Part shown: positions 7,988-17,429 of the stretch, one piece after another | How positions within the stretch are numbered: position 1 is the first letter of the stretch | How the letters are laid out: every line of letters starts with the position of its first letter | Assembly: GCA_945923475.1 (NCBI GenBank) | Contig: CAMELE010000004.1 | Coordinates: 1 to 64,000, forward strand | Length of the DNA stretch: 64,000 nucleotides | Source of the DNA: an uncultured Mollicutes bacterium | Lineage (GTDB): Bacteria; Bacillota_I; Bacilli_A; Acholeplasmatales; Anaeroplasmataceae | Direction: 5' to 3' | Translations under genes and position numbers: made by a program | The notes under the pieces: generated by a model | What the model was told of the DNA's origin: nothing | The model's input: the letters and a program-made list of their open reading frames with translations, nothing else | Databases searched by the model: none

Positions 7988-9310
7988 ATGCTAGATTTAT
8001 TAGATGATGTTTTATCTTATTTTGAAAATGATGCGAAGGTTAATGTTGAATTAAATTCCTATAATAGCTTGTACAAAAATATACAAACCTTAAAAAAAAT
8101 AGGATATAAATTTTTAGGTATAGATAAAAATGATACCTTTATTTTAAAAAAAGATAACGATAAAAACATATATATTACTATTCCTAACAATATTTCATTT
8201 AAGAAGATAACTATGCCTGATTATAAAAAATCTATGGTTAATTTAACCTCAAGCATAATGAAACATTATGGTAAAACATCTAATTATGATTCATTTAAAC
8301 CTTTAGATGATATATTAAGTAGTAATTATAAGCATGTATTATTTTTGATTTTAGATGGTCTTGGTTATAACATCATAAAAGAAATAATGAGTCCTGGCGA
8401 CTTTTTATATGATAATATTTACACATCATTAAGTGCAGTGTACCCTTCTACAACAGCTTGTGCAATTCCAGTGGCTTCAAATGCTAAGCTCTGTCTTGAA
8501 ACAGGTTGGCTTGGATGGCAAAATTATATTAGAGAGCTAAATAGGAATGTAGTACTATTTAATGGTAATGATTACGTTACTGGTGAAAGCCTTGGTGTAG
8601 ATATAAGAAAAAATTATTTACCTTATGATGACTATTATAAAAGCTTAGGGGTTAAGTATTATGATTTAGAACCATCATTTAATCCTAATGGTTTTGCAGA
8701 TTTCAATGATTTGTTAAAAGCTTTTATTAAAATACAAAATAGCGATGAAAAAACATTTACCCACGCTTATTGGACAGAACCAGATACAACTTTTCATATT
8801 AGTGGAGTTCATTCGAGTGAGGCTGTATCAAAATTAAAAGCTATAGATGATTCACTGAAAAATATCCTATGCCAAATTGGTGATGACACGTTAGTTATTA
8901 TTACTGCCGATCATGGCCATCAGGATGTTGAGGCTATAAAACTTTATGAGTTTGAAGATATTATGAAAATGCAAAAAAGACTTCCTTCAAACGAAGGTAG
9001 ATGCTTATGCTTTACGATTAAGGATGAGTATATGGAAGCTTTTCCAAGACTTTTTAATCTATATTTTAGTAACATCTATGATTTATGCACAAAGGATGAG
9101 TTTTTATGTAAAGGTTTTTTAGGGGATACTAAAAAATATGGAGTCCATCCGCGTCTTAATGATTTTCTTGGCGATTACATCGCTGTGGCTAAATCTTCTT
9201 ATTATTTTGAATATGTAGATGATGATGATCTTGTATTCAAATCAACCCATGCAGGACTTACAGAGGATGAGATGATTACGCCGTTAATTATTTATTCAAA
9301 AAAACGATAA
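7988..9310 (+). CDS. Alkaline-phosphatase-superfamily phosphodiesterase/nucleotide pyrophosphatase
   Basis: A 440-residue protein of the type I phosphodiesterase/nucleotide pyrophosphatase family. The two-metal site is recognisable: Asp in LFLILDGLG, nucleophile Thr in SAVYPSTTACA, Asp and His in EPDTTFHISG, DHGH in ITADHGHQD, and a last His in STHAGL. About 110 residues precede the catalytic domain and have no assignable fold. No signal peptide is evident, so it is probably cytoplasmic, hydrolysing a phosphodiester or pyrophosphate of unknown identity. The ribosome binding site AGAAGGTGAT precedes the ATG. It stands alone between the pectinesterase and typA. Confidence 0.8.
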   Translation: MLDLLDDVLSYFENDAKVNVELNSYNSLYKNIQTLKKIGYKFLGIDKNDTFILKKDNDKNIYITIPNNISFKKITMPDYKKSMVNLTSSIMKHYGKTSNYDSFKPLDDILSSNYKHVLFLILDGLGYNIIKEIMSPGDFLYDNIYTSLSAVYPSTTACAIPVASNAKLCLETGWLGWQNYIRELNRNVVLFNGNDYVTGESLGVDIRKNYLPYDDYYKSLGVKYYDLEPSFNPNGFADFNDLLKAFIKIQNSDEKTFTHAYWTEPDTTFHISGVHSSEAVSKLKAIDDSLKNILCQIGDDTLVIITADHGHQDVEAIKLYEFEDIMKMQKRLPSNEGRCLCFTIKDEYMEAFPRLFNLYFSNIYDLCTKDEFLCKGFLGDTKKYGVHPRLNDFLGDYIAVAKSSYYFEYVDDDDLVFKSTHAGLTEDEMITPLIIYSKKR

Positions 9311-9336
9311 AAAATAGATTTATAAATACGTTTTCA

Positions 9337-9366
9337 TTGATAGCATAACTAAAAATATGATATAAT
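9337..9366 (+). promoter_or_regulatory. typA promoter
   Basis: TTGATA and TATAAT separated by 18 bases, about 35 bases upstream of the typA start. Confidence 0.6.
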
Positions 9367-9400
9367 TAAAAAGGCTAAAAATAGGAAAGAAGGACAAATT

Positions 9401-11227
9401 ATGGAAATAAGAAATATAGCAATTATCGCACACGTTGACCATGGTAAAACTACACTTGTAGACTCCCTTTTAAAGAGTTCTCATACATTTAGAGATAATC
9501 AAGTAGTAGATACATGTGTCATGGACTCAAATTCGATTGAGCGTGAAAGAGGAATTACAATCCTTGCGAAGAACACAGCTATTAATTATAACAATGTTAG
9601 AATTAACATTCTAGATACACCAGGACATGCTGATTTTGGTGGAGAAGTTGAGCGTATTATGTCAATGGTTGATGGTGTTGTACTTGTTGTAGATGCATAT
9701 GAAGGAACAATGCCTCAAACAAGATTCGTTTTAAAAAAGGCATTAGAGGCTGGTCATAAACCAATTGTTGTAATTAACAAAATTGATAAGCCAAGCGCTA
9801 GACCTGCTGAAGTTATTGATGAGGTATTAATGCTATTAATGGAATTAGGAGCAGATGATTCTCAACTTGAATTCCCAATTTGTTATACATCAGCTATTAA
9901 CAATACATGTTCACTTGAGCCTGATGTTGCAACTCAAAAGCCAGGTATGGGACCACTTCTTGATACAATCATTAAATATGTACCAGCACCTTCAATGGAT
10001 ATCGATAGTCCACTTCAATTCCAACCTGCTTTATTAGATTATAATGATTTCGTTGGACGTATTGGTATTGGACGTATTGTAAGAGGAACTATTAAAAATG
10101 GTCAAACAGTATCATGCTGTAGACTTGATGGAACTGTAAAGCAATTTAAGATTCAAAAGCTATTTGGATTCCTAGGGCTTGATAGAATTGAGCTTGAACA
10201 AGCATCAGCTGGTGAAATTATTGCAGTTGCAGGTTTATCTGATATTTCTGTTGGTGAAACAATTTGTCCTGTTGGAGAAGAAGAAGCTCTTCCTCCAATT
10301 GATGTTACTGAACCAACACTTCAAATGACATTTGGAACTAATACATCACCTTTCTGTGGACGTGATGGTAAATTAGTTACTGCATCTAAGATTGAAGATA
10401 GATTAAATCGTGAGGTTCAAAAGGACGTATCATTAAGAGTTACTCGCGTAGGAAACTCAGAGGAATGGATTGTAGCAGGACGTGGAGAACTTCATTTATC
10501 AGTATTAATTGAAAATATGCGCCGTGAAGGATATGAAATCCAGGTTTCAAGACCACATGCTATTTTAAAGGAAATTGATGGTGTAACATGTGAACCATAT
10601 GAAGAGGTAGTTATTGATGCACCTCAAGATTCAATTGGATCAGTAATTGAGCTTCTAGGTAACCGTAAGGGTATTATGCAGCATATGGAAAACACTACTG
10701 AAGGACAAGCACGTGTTATTTATGAAATTCCATCTCGTGGACTTATCGGATTTAATACTGATTTTATGACAGTAACTAAGGGATATGGTATTATGTCTCA
10801 CTCATTTATAGATTATCGTCCAATGGAGTCTATGAGTGTTGCAAAAAGATCATTTGGTGTATTAGTATCAATGGCCCAAGGTCAATCAACTGCATATGCT
10901 TTAGGGCAGCTTGAGGACCGTGGACAAATGTTCATTGAACCAGGTGAAGACATTTACGAGGGTATGATAGTAGGTCAAACTGGCCGTGATATGGATATGG
11001 CTGTTAATGTAGTTAAGGCTAAGCAACAAACAAATACTCGTTCTTCAAATAAGGATATGACAGTAGTTTTAAAAAGACCTATCATTATGACACAAGAACA
11101 ATGTCTTGAATTTATAAATGATGATGAATTGGTTGAGGTAACTCCAAATCATATTCGTTTAAGAAAGAAAATTCTTGATACTGTTGAGCGTAAGAAATTT
11201 GATGCACATCAAAAGGATGCTGAATAA
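9401..11227 (+). CDS. typA: Ribosome-associated GTPase BipA/TypA
   Basis: A 608-residue translational GTPase. G motifs: [10 protein letters not shown] (P-loop), [17 protein letters not shown] and [10 protein letters not shown]. The BipA-specific C-terminal domain follows, with [50 protein letters not shown] and the terminal [31 protein letters not shown]. Length is normal for the family. BipA binds the 70S ribosome and assists assembly or stress and cold adaptation. Its codon usage (cgt, gga, cca) looks adapted for high expression. Confidence 0.97.
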   Translation: MEIRNIAIIAHVDHGKTTLVDSLLKSSHTFRDNQVVDTCVMDSNSIERERGITILAKNTAINYNNVRINILDTPGHADFGGEVERIMSMVDGVVLVVDAYEGTMPQTRFVLKKALEAGHKPIVVINKIDKPSARPAEVIDEVLMLLMELGADDSQLEFPICYTSAINNTCSLEPDVATQKPGMGPLLDTIIKYVPAPSMDIDSPLQFQPALLDYNDFVGRIGIGRIVRGTIKNGQTVSCCRLDGTVKQFKIQKLFGFLGLDRIELEQASAGEIIAVAGLSDISVGETICPVGEEEALPPIDVTEPTLQMTFGTNTSPFCGRDGKLVTASKIEDRLNREVQKDVSLRVTRVGNSEEWIVAGRGELHLSVLIENMRREGYEIQVSRPHAILKEIDGVTCEPYEEVVIDAPQDSIGSVIELLGNRKGIMQHMENTTEGQARVIYEIPSRGLIGFNTDFMTVTKGYGIMSHSFIDYRPMESMSVAKRSFGVLVSMAQGQSTAYALGQLEDRGQMFIEPGEDIYEGMIVGQTGRDMDMAVNVVKAKQQTNTRSSNKDMTVVLKRPIIMTQEQCLEFINDDELVEVTPNHIRLRKKILDTVERKKFDAHQKDAE

Positions 11228-11233
11228 TAAAAC

Positions 11234-11260
11234 AATCCTCGCAAAATGCGGGGATTTTTT
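11234..11260 (+). terminator. typA terminator
   Basis: AATCCTCGCA pairs with TGCGGGGATT around a 3-base loop, followed by a T-run. Confidence 0.85.
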
Positions 11261-11267
11261 AAAAAGA

Positions 11268-11288
11268 AAAAGGGCTTCATGCCCTTTT
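11268..11288 (-). terminator. pepT terminator
   Basis: On the minus strand AAAAGGGC pairs with GCCCTTTT, followed by TCTTTTT. The hairpin overlaps the pepT stop codon. Together with the typA hairpin it separates these convergent genes. Confidence 0.75.
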
Positions 11289-12489
11289 ATTTTGTCGTTA
11301 AAATCGTTTTAACTAATTCTACAATTCTACTCATTTGAGTTATATCTGCATATTCATGAATACCGTGACAGTTGTATCCACCCGTACCAATATTTGGAGT
11401 ATTGATTCCCATATAAGTAAGTCTTGAACCATCAGTTCCACCTCTTGTAGGTACAACCTTAACATCAATACCAACTTCTTTATAAGCAGCTAAAGCCTTA
11501 TTTACACATGTCATATCATTTTCAATGACCTCTCTCATATTACGATAAGCATCAGTAATCTCTAGAATACAAGTTCCTTCACCATATTTTTTATTCATAA
11601 AGGAATAAGCGTTAACGAAATCTTGTTTCTGACCCTTAAGCTTTAAGCTATCATGATTTCTTAAAATATAGTGAAGTGTTGCTTCACCTGTTGAGCCTTC
11701 AATAGAAGTAAGATGATTAAATCCTTCATATCCTTCAGTATATTCAGGAGCTTCAGCCTGAGGTAGTAAAGACGCAAATTCCATCGCGAGCTTAGCTGCA
11801 TTTACCATTTTTCCCTTAGCAGCACCTGGATGGATTTCAAAGCCTTTAAACTTAACAACAGCAGAAGCTGCATTAAATGTTTCATATGAAAATTCATCAT
11901 ATTCCTCACCATCAATAGTATAAGCGTAGTCAACTGGGAATAAAGATGTATCAAATGATAAAATTCCAGTACCAATCTCTTCATCTGGTGTAAATGCTAC
12001 ATGAATCTCTCCATGTGGTAAATCATTTTTAATAATTTCAGCAAGAGCAGTCATAATAACCGCAATTCCACCCTTATCATCACATCCAAGAACAGTATTT
12101 CCTGATGTAGTTACAAGAGTATGACCAATTTCATTTTTTAATCCTTCAAATTCAGCAGGATCTAAGACTTCACCATTTCCAAGCTCGATTATAGAGCCGT
12201 CATAATGTTCAACAATTTTAGGTTCTACATTCGTTCCACTTACCTCAGGAATTGTATCCATATGGGCTAAAAGGCCAATTTTAGGCATTCCTTTTGTATT
12301 TTCCTTTAACGTTGCATATACAGTACATTTATCAGATACTATGACATCAGTAAGCCCTAGTTCTAATAATTCATCTTTAAGTATATTTGCTAAATTGAAT
12401 TGTTTGTTTGTAGAAGGAGTAAGTCCGGTTGTATCATCAGACATTGTATCGATTTTAACATAAGTAAGAAACCTTTCTAATAAGTTCAT
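11287..12489 (-). CDS. pepT: Peptidase T (tripeptide aminopeptidase)
   Basis: A 400-residue M20 metallopeptidase that releases N-terminal residues from tripeptides. Motifs: FLTYVKIDTMSDD, LLAHMDTIPEVSG (metal-binding His/Asp), LGCDDKGGIAVIM (bridging Asp), FTPDEEIGTG (catalytic Glu pair), FEIHPGAAKGKMVNAAKLA, and near the end PTRGGTDGSRLTYMGINTPNIGTGGYNCHGIHEYA. Two ATGs are possible. The one at 12489 is about ten bases from GGAGGA, whereas the ATG nine bases upstream is too close to it, so 12489 is chosen. Cytoplasmic, and transcribed alone. Confidence 0.96.
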   Translation of the reverse strand: MNLLERFLTYVKIDTMSDDTTGLTPSTNKQFNLANILKDELLELGLTDVIVSDKCTVYATLKENTKGMPKIGLLAHMDTIPEVSGTNVEPKIVEHYDGSIIELGNGEVLDPAEFEGLKNEIGHTLVTTSGNTVLGCDDKGGIAVIMTALAEIIKNDLPHGEIHVAFTPDEEIGTGILSFDTSLFPVDYAYTIDGEEYDEFSYETFNAASAVVKFKGFEIHPGAAKGKMVNAAKLAMEFASLLPQAEAPEYTEGYEGFNHLTSIEGSTGEATLHYILRNHDSLKLKGQKQDFVNAYSFMNKKYGEGTCILEITDAYRNMREVIENDMTCVNKALAAYKEVGIDVKVVPTRGGTDGSRLTYMGINTPNIGTGGYNCHGIHEYADITQMSRIVELVKTILTTK

Positions 12490-12588
12490 ATTTATCATTC
12501 CTCCTCCCTAATTATACTCTAAAGTGATTTAAAATTCTAGTAATTGTTAACTTATTCAAGTATAATAGTAATAAGCAGGTGAATAATT

Positions 12589-13038
12589 ATGCGAAAAGAA
12601 GAAGAAATGAAGAAATTAGATGATACTATAACAACTTTATATTATAAGATTACTTTTAAAGAGGAAAGTTATTTAAAGAAAAAAAACATTAATTTAACCT
12701 TAAATGAAGTCAAAACTATTAATGTTATTTCTAAAACGGAGGATAAATCTATAAGTGGGCTATCACAAGCCTTAAATGTTACTCCAGGCACTTTTAGCGT
12801 TAGCGTTGATAAACTTATATCAAAGGGATACATTAAAAGAATTAATGATGAGTATGATAAGAGAAAAGTATTAATCGATATTACATCGAAAAGTATTCCT
12901 ATTTTAGATATATATCATAAGTTTCATCAGGTCATATTAAATCAAGCCCTTTTATTACTTAAAATGGAACCTGATGTTTTAAATGAGGCTTTAAAACAAA
13001 TCAATAATTTATTAGGAAAGGAGGAAATTTATGAGTAA
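12589..13038 (+). CDS. MarR family transcriptional regulator
   Basis: A 149-residue winged-helix regulator. The HTH region reads KSISGLSQALNVTPGTFSVSVDKLISKGYIKR, followed by the wing INDEYDKRKVLIDIT, typical of MarR proteins. The C-terminal helix supports dimerisation. The last 8 bases overlap the next gene, so the two are probably translationally coupled. In Bacilli a MarR protein next to fatty-acid genes can be FabT-like, but no such genes are here, so the ligand and targets are unknown. Confidence 0.85.
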   Translation: MRKEEEMKKLDDTITTLYYKITFKEESYLKKKNINLTLNEVKTINVISKTEDKSISGLSQALNVTPGTFSVSVDKLISKGYIKRINDEYDKRKVLIDITSKSIPILDIYHKFHQVILNQALLLLKMEPDVLNEALKQINNLLGKEEIYE

Positions 13039-14155
13039 ACACTTTAGACTATCTACAGCTTTAGATGTAGATGATTTATTACTTGAATGCATACCGTATG
13101 CTATAAAGCTTGCGAATGAAAAGTATAATTTTAATCCACCTCTTACTATTCACGAGGTTAATAGATGGGGTAAATTGGGTACAAGAGCAGATGTTATTTT
13201 TGAATATTTTAACGATCCTGAGTTTTATAAGAATCAGCCTGTAATCGAAGGGGCAAAGGAATTTGTTAGAAAATTATCTAAAATGACAGAAGTATTTATA
13301 TCTACATCAATACCACCTAAATTTATGGGTATAAGAGCAGAAAGAATTATGCAGGAATTTCCGGAAATTCCGCAAGAAAACATTTATATGGGCTCTCGTA
13401 AGGACAAAATAAATGTGGATATATTATTTGATGATGGAATGCATAATGTTTTTAAATCGGATGCTACATATCCTATATTAATGCGTAGGCCTTGGAATCA
13501 GGATGCCACAGGAATGCTTGCAGTAAACAACTATGATGAGTTTTTAAAGCTTGTTGAGGTAATATCAAAGAGTTATTATTATAACCCTGTTGCGTTTAGC
13601 AATAAGCCAGGAATTGTATGTCTTGTTGGTCCATCAGGGTCTGGTAAAACTAAGGTTGCAGGTAAGCTGATTGAAAAAACTGATAAGTTAGTTAAGCTTC
13701 AATCATATACAACCAAGGACCCAACAAGCCTAAAGGAAAATGATTGGTACAATTATATTTCTAAAGAGGAATTTAATAAGCTTTTAGATAATAAAGAATT
13801 ATTTGAATCTACTATGTATGCGGGTCATGGTTTTGGTTCAAAGAAAGAGGATATTGTAAAAATATTAGAATCAGGGAAAAATGTTTTAACTACAATGGAT
13901 ATATGTGGAGCAATGGCTCTTAAAACCAATTTTGAAAATGTTATTACCATATATATTAAAAGGGATAGGAAAACTTTGATTGAATCTATTTTAAAGAAAA
14001 ATACGGATATTCAAGATAAGACAAATAGAATACTAGCAATAGAATCAGAAAAATGTAATTTAGAATTATGTGATTATGTTGTCTATAATTATAATTATTC
14101 TAAGTCTGCTGATGAAATCCTTGAGATTTTGAAACTAGATGAAATAGTAAAGTAA
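13031..14155 (+). CDS. Fusion of HAD 5'-nucleotidase-like and guanylate-kinase-like domains
   Basis: A 374-residue protein in two parts. Residues 1-185 resemble the 5'(3')-deoxyribonucleotidase branch of the HAD superfamily: ALDVDDLL with D12/D14 as nucleophile motif, FISTSIPP as motif II, and VDILFDDG near 130 as motif IV. Residues about 195-374 are guanylate-kinase-like: P-loop GPSGSGKT from 200, then SYTTKD...ENDWYNYISKEEFNKLL, GHGFGSKKEDIVKIL and DICGAMAL. The two arginines of the classic TTRPPR motif are absent (TTKDPT), so nucleotide binding may differ from housekeeping Gmk. The last 98 bases are repeated at 22155-22252. The gene overlaps the MarR gene by 8 bases. Confidence 0.75.
   Translation: MSKHFRLSTALDVDDLLLECIPYAIKLANEKYNFNPPLTIHEVNRWGKLGTRADVIFEYFNDPEFYKNQPVIEGAKEFVRKLSKMTEVFISTSIPPKFMGIRAERIMQEFPEIPQENIYMGSRKDKINVDILFDDGMHNVFKSDATYPILMRRPWNQDATGMLAVNNYDEFLKLVEVISKSYYYNPVAFSNKPGIVCLVGPSGSGKTKVAGKLIEKTDKLVKLQSYTTKDPTSLKENDWYNYISKEEFNKLLDNKELFESTMYAGHGFGSKKEDIVKILESGKNVLTTMDICGAMALKTNFENVITIYIKRDRKTLIESILKKNTDIQDKTNRILAIESEKCNLELCDYVVYNYNYSKSADEILEILKLDEIVK
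14057..14154 (+). repeat. left copy of 98-bp flanking repeat (3' end of the HAD/GMK gene)
   Basis: These 98 bases, the last codons of the HAD/guanylate-kinase gene, recur at 22155-22252 with seven substitutions (about 93% identity). They bound the MACPF island on its left. Confidence 0.9.
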
Positions 14156-14174
14156 AGGAATAGGTAGAAATTTT

Positions 14175-15314
14175 ATGCAAAAGACATATTCAATGGATTC
14201 ATATTTTAAAGATTTAAAATATATGATTTATTTTTATGATGTTATGATAAAAAATTCAAATATGACAAAAGAAAATCTTTTTGCAGAACTTGAAATACCT
14301 TATATGTCATATATTCGTGCAAAAGAAGATAATACTAATGCGGGTAGAAATGTTATAGTTAAGCTAAATAATTATTTTAATATAAAAGATCTTGATTATT
14401 CTAGACAAAAGGAATATGAAAAGACACTAAACGAAATTATATATAGATTCTATTATAGAGGAGAAAACATAATAGAATTTGAACCAATATTATTAGAATA
14501 CATAAATGAGAACAATTATCTAAAGCCATTATTTTCTCTATTACTATTATTGATCAAATTGGTTAGAATTAATTCACCACGTATTGTAATGGAAGAAAAT
14601 ATAGATATTTATAACGAGGTAAAACAATATAAAGGATCATATTTTACATCTCCGTTTAAAGAAATTTTTACGATAGTTGAAATATTTTTTAGTAATAATA
14701 AGTTTGTGGAATTTGACAGGGAAATGGATATAGAAGAGAACATGAAAGGAATCCTATATAATGTTTATTGCACAAATGCTTATCTATCTAAGCGATATGA
14801 CTTATGTTTATATTATGCAAAAGAATGCAAGGAATATTTAATAAAAGATAATAATTACAATAGAATATCTTTAGTAAATTTAACATATTTTGCATGTTTA
14901 AATATGATTGGGGAGTATAATAAATGCTTTACTGAATCAAAAAAACAGTTAATATATCTTAAGCAAACAAATCAAGCCAAGGACTTAATATATACAACAG
15001 AGATACATTATTATACAGCATGTATAGGATTAAGAGACTATAATGAGGTTATAGATAGTATTCTTCCAAAAAAAGAAATTGATGAAATAGAATACGAGTT
15101 CTTGTTAATTGCATCTATTCATAATAAAAAAGATTATATAGAGGTGATTGAAAGATATAAATCTGACCAAAGTAAATTCAGTAATATACAAAATGAATAT
15201 ATTAATCTTATAATTGGGTATTTATCTAAAAAAGACAGATCACTTTACAAAGAAAGACTAAATCAATCTAAAATAAACATTGGATTAAAGGATATTTTAC
15301 TTAGATATTATTAA
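14175..15314 (+). CDS. RRNPP-like peptide-sensing regulator (XRE HTH plus helical repeats)
   Basis: A 379-residue protein. Residues about 15-75 read like an XRE-type HTH (SNMTKENLFAELEIPYMSYIRAKEDNTNAGRNVIVKLNNYFNI). The rest is alpha-helical with TPR-like spacing, for example YNVYCTNAYLSKRYDLCLYYAKEC and YFACLNMIGEYNKCFTESKKQL. This layout and length match RRNPP/Rgg/PlcR-type cytoplasmic receptors for secreted peptides. A small secreted-peptide gene follows directly, which is the usual arrangement. The HTH is weak by eye and could be degenerate. The gene begins 20 bases after the HAD/GMK stop and probably reads through from that operon; a terminator follows it. Confidence 0.6.
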   Translation: MQKTYSMDSYFKDLKYMIYFYDVMIKNSNMTKENLFAELEIPYMSYIRAKEDNTNAGRNVIVKLNNYFNIKDLDYSRQKEYEKTLNEIIYRFYYRGENIIEFEPILLEYINENNYLKPLFSLLLLLIKLVRINSPRIVMEENIDIYNEVKQYKGSYFTSPFKEIFTIVEIFFSNNKFVEFDREMDIEENMKGILYNVYCTNAYLSKRYDLCLYYAKECKEYLIKDNNYNRISLVNLTYFACLNMIGEYNKCFTESKKQLIYLKQTNQAKDLIYTTEIHYYTACIGLRDYNEVIDSILPKKEIDEIEYEFLLIASIHNKKDYIEVIERYKSDQSKFSNIQNEYINLIIGYLSKKDRSLYKERLNQSKINIGLKDILLRYY

Positions 15315-15344
15315 AATAAAATTTTTATTTAAACTTAAAAACGA

Positions 15345-15374
15345 CAAAAATCACCAAAATAATGGTGATTTTTT
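15345..15374 (+). terminator. terminator between regulator and peptide gene
   Basis: AAAAATCACC pairs with GGTGATTTTT around AAAATAAT, followed by further T residues. Confidence 0.8.
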
Positions 15375-15427
15375 TAATTATATATAATATTGAAATGAAA
15401 ATTACCAATGATTGACGGATGATAAAT

Positions 15428-15456
15428 TTGACTTCAATATTCCGTTGCTATATAAT
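15428..15456 (+). promoter_or_regulatory. strong promoter of the peptide gene
   Basis: TTGACT and TATAAT separated by exactly 17 bases, close to the sigma-A consensus. It lies directly after the regulator's terminator and about 25 bases upstream of the peptide start. Confidence 0.8.
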
Positions 15457-15481
15457 TGCAAATCAAAGGAGGTATAGAGTC

Positions 15482-15673
15482 ATGAACAAGCGAAGAAATA
15501 AGGTGTTATCTATGATTAAAATACTTACAATAGTAGTTACTTTTAGTTGGATATTAATAACTGCAACTTATTATTCTACAACAAATAATCCGAATGTTAG
15601 TGATGAGAACGTTGATTATCATGAAGGTGTAGGAACTTTAGGAATTGTAGGAAATCGAAATAGAGTATTTTAG
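15482..15673 (+). CDS. Small secreted or membrane peptide, candidate signal precursor
   Basis: A 63-residue ORF starting at the ATG that follows AAAGGAGG at the right distance; in-frame codons upstream lie inside the promoter. The N-terminus is basic (MNKRRNKVLSMIK), then about 20 hydrophobic residues (ILTIVVTFSWILITATYY), then a polar tail ending EGVGTLGIVGNRNRVF. This is the shape of an exported peptide precursor whose C-terminus could be trimmed to a pheromone. With an RRNPP-like gene upstream and MACPF/ABC genes downstream, a signalling role is a reasonable inference. It could instead be a small membrane protein, for example an immunity peptide. Confidence 0.65.
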   Translation: MNKRRNKVLSMIKILTIVVTFSWILITATYYSTTNNPNVSDENVDYHEGVGTLGIVGNRNRVF

Positions 15674-15810
15674 GGGACGGATATTTTTAGTTTTATTAGA
15701 ATTTATATTTTGCACACATAGATTTTAAAATATAAAGCAGAGCTAAAAATACATGAATGTAGCATTTTAAATAAGTTTAGAAGAATGTAAAAGAATGGGA
15801 TGGTGTTATT

Positions 15811-17391
15811 ATGAAAAAAATATGTGTTTGTATTGTTGTGGGTATTATTTCTATTGGGGTTATGTGTTTTGTATCAACAAAAAAAGTAGATGCGGCAAGA
15901 ATCACTTCTGATATAGTTATTGAAAACGAACCTGGGATTGGTGGCGGTGGTGGAAGTAGTTATATAACCGTTCAGCCAAATAATGTTATTAAGAACATGG
16001 GGAAGGGAATTGATTTGTCATATCCGGGATTGGATCATATTAAATCTAGTTTATTTACTGATGCATATTCTGAAAAATTAGTTGATTACGCCGTTAATCA
16101 TGCTGTAGAATCGCCTAACACACGGTATTTTAGTTATTCAGCACTAGAAATTTCGGATTTGAAAAATAAAGTTAGCAATCAAGCGAAAAACGATTTAAAT
16201 ATAGTTGGTAGCGATGGAAGTAGTATGGAGGGGTCAATTAATGTCACTGGATCAAAATGTTTGAATCAAGTTGAAAGCAGCAATTCTTCAAATTACTATT
16301 ATTATGAATCAATATTTAAGGAGTGCTATAGAACAAGTATTAACAAAGATTATTATTTACCAGATAATATAAGTAAAAATAATGGATATCGAGAGTGTTT
16401 CCTTGAAGATTTGAATGAAATGGCATCTTCAACTGGCGATTTTAACTATATTGAATTTTTTGAGACTTACGGTACACATGTTTTATCGTCTGCAGTTTTT
16501 GGCGGAGCAATTGAAACATTAATTCACGTTTCTAATTTGTCATATTCATTTAATCAAGATGTAAAAAATGAATTTGAAACAAAGGCTGAAGCAGCTATCG
16601 ATATGAATTTAACAAAGGAAGAAATAGTGGTCAATGTTAATTCAAAGAGTCAGTTTATAAATTCAACAAAATATTCATTTATGAATAATACATGTGAAAT
16701 AAGTGTTGATGAGATTGGTCTTCTTGCAAGGAAAACCAATGCCAATAATTCAAGTGTAAACTTCAGCTATGAAAATTGGAACAAGTCGCTAAGTGAAGCT
16801 AATTATGGAAATGTTGGCTTACTTTCGCTTGGTGGAGACAAAATATATGGAATATGGGATGTAATACCTAAAGAATATAGTGATTTAAAAGATACTATTA
16901 AAACAGAATGTATTTCTTATCTAAATAGAGCCAAACCTAGAAATGATAAATATGGTTCCCTTGGGACTGGTCAATTACCATATTATCTGGTTAGAGCAGA
17001 TGAAGTAGTTGTGACAGATGATTGTATTGATAGAAATATTAAGGATTGTGTTATAATAAAAAATATAGATGGATATGTTGGATTAGCACAATATAAAGAA
17101 AAAGGATATACAAAAATGCTTATCACATTGAGATTTCAAGCAAAGGAGATAGATGATGGATATGCTGAATTATATTGTTTTAGAAAGGAACCTACAAGTG
17201 GAAATATAGCTGATATACTTTTGCATTGTTGGGAAGTAGACCTACCGAGCGGATCTGAATATAAATGGTATGAAACTTTTTTTGAAATTGACATCTCGAC
17301 AGAAATGTTTTATATATGTTATGATGCAAGTGGTGCATGGGGAGATGATTGGCTAAATCAAAATATGTTCGTTAAGGTTACTTTTTTATAA
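15811..17391 (+). CDS. Secreted MACPF (perforin-like) protein, island copy
   Basis: A 526-residue protein with an N-terminal signal peptide (MKKICVCIVVGIISIGVMCF, cleavage probably near VDAA) and no lipobox. The membrane attack complex/perforin signature is at residues 220-232: Y-G-T-H, then GG seven residues after the His. A Gly-rich segment follows the signal. The C-terminal 130 residues form a separate, probably beta-rich module ending in GAWGDDWLNQNMF. MACPF proteins oligomerise into membrane pores, so this could be an antibacterial toxin or a host-directed protein. It sits 37 bases before two ABC genes in the same orientation. The paralogue at 36325 shares the architecture. Confidence 0.85.
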   Translation: MKKICVCIVVGIISIGVMCFVSTKKVDAARITSDIVIENEPGIGGGGGSSYITVQPNNVIKNMGKGIDLSYPGLDHIKSSLFTDAYSEKLVDYAVNHAVESPNTRYFSYSALEISDLKNKVSNQAKNDLNIVGSDGSSMEGSINVTGSKCLNQVESSNSSNYYYYESIFKECYRTSINKDYYLPDNISKNNGYRECFLEDLNEMASSTGDFNYIEFFETYGTHVLSSAVFGGAIETLIHVSNLSYSFNQDVKNEFETKAEAAIDMNLTKEEIVVNVNSKSQFINSTKYSFMNNTCEISVDEIGLLARKTNANNSSVNFSYENWNKSLSEANYGNVGLLSLGGDKIYGIWDVIPKEYSDLKDTIKTECISYLNRAKPRNDKYGSLGTGQLPYYLVRADEVVVTDDCIDRNIKDCVIIKNIDGYVGLAQYKEKGYTKMLITLRFQAKEIDDGYAELYCFRKEPTSGNIADILLHCWEVDLPSGSEYKWYETFFEIDISTEMFYICYDASGAWGDDWLNQNMFVKVTFL

Positions 17392-17429
17392 TGAAGTGAT
17401 TAGGAAATCACATTTATGGGAGGAAAAGC

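Noticed and set aside
9325-9340. Possible cre site upstream of typA (TAAATACGTTTTCA)
   Set aside because: Two mismatches at informative positions in the left half, and no reason for catabolite control of typA.
15415-15445. Inverted repeat ACGGA/TCCGT around the -35 of the peptide gene as regulator operator
   Set aside because: Only five perfect base pairs with poor extension. Too weak to call, though the position is suggestive.
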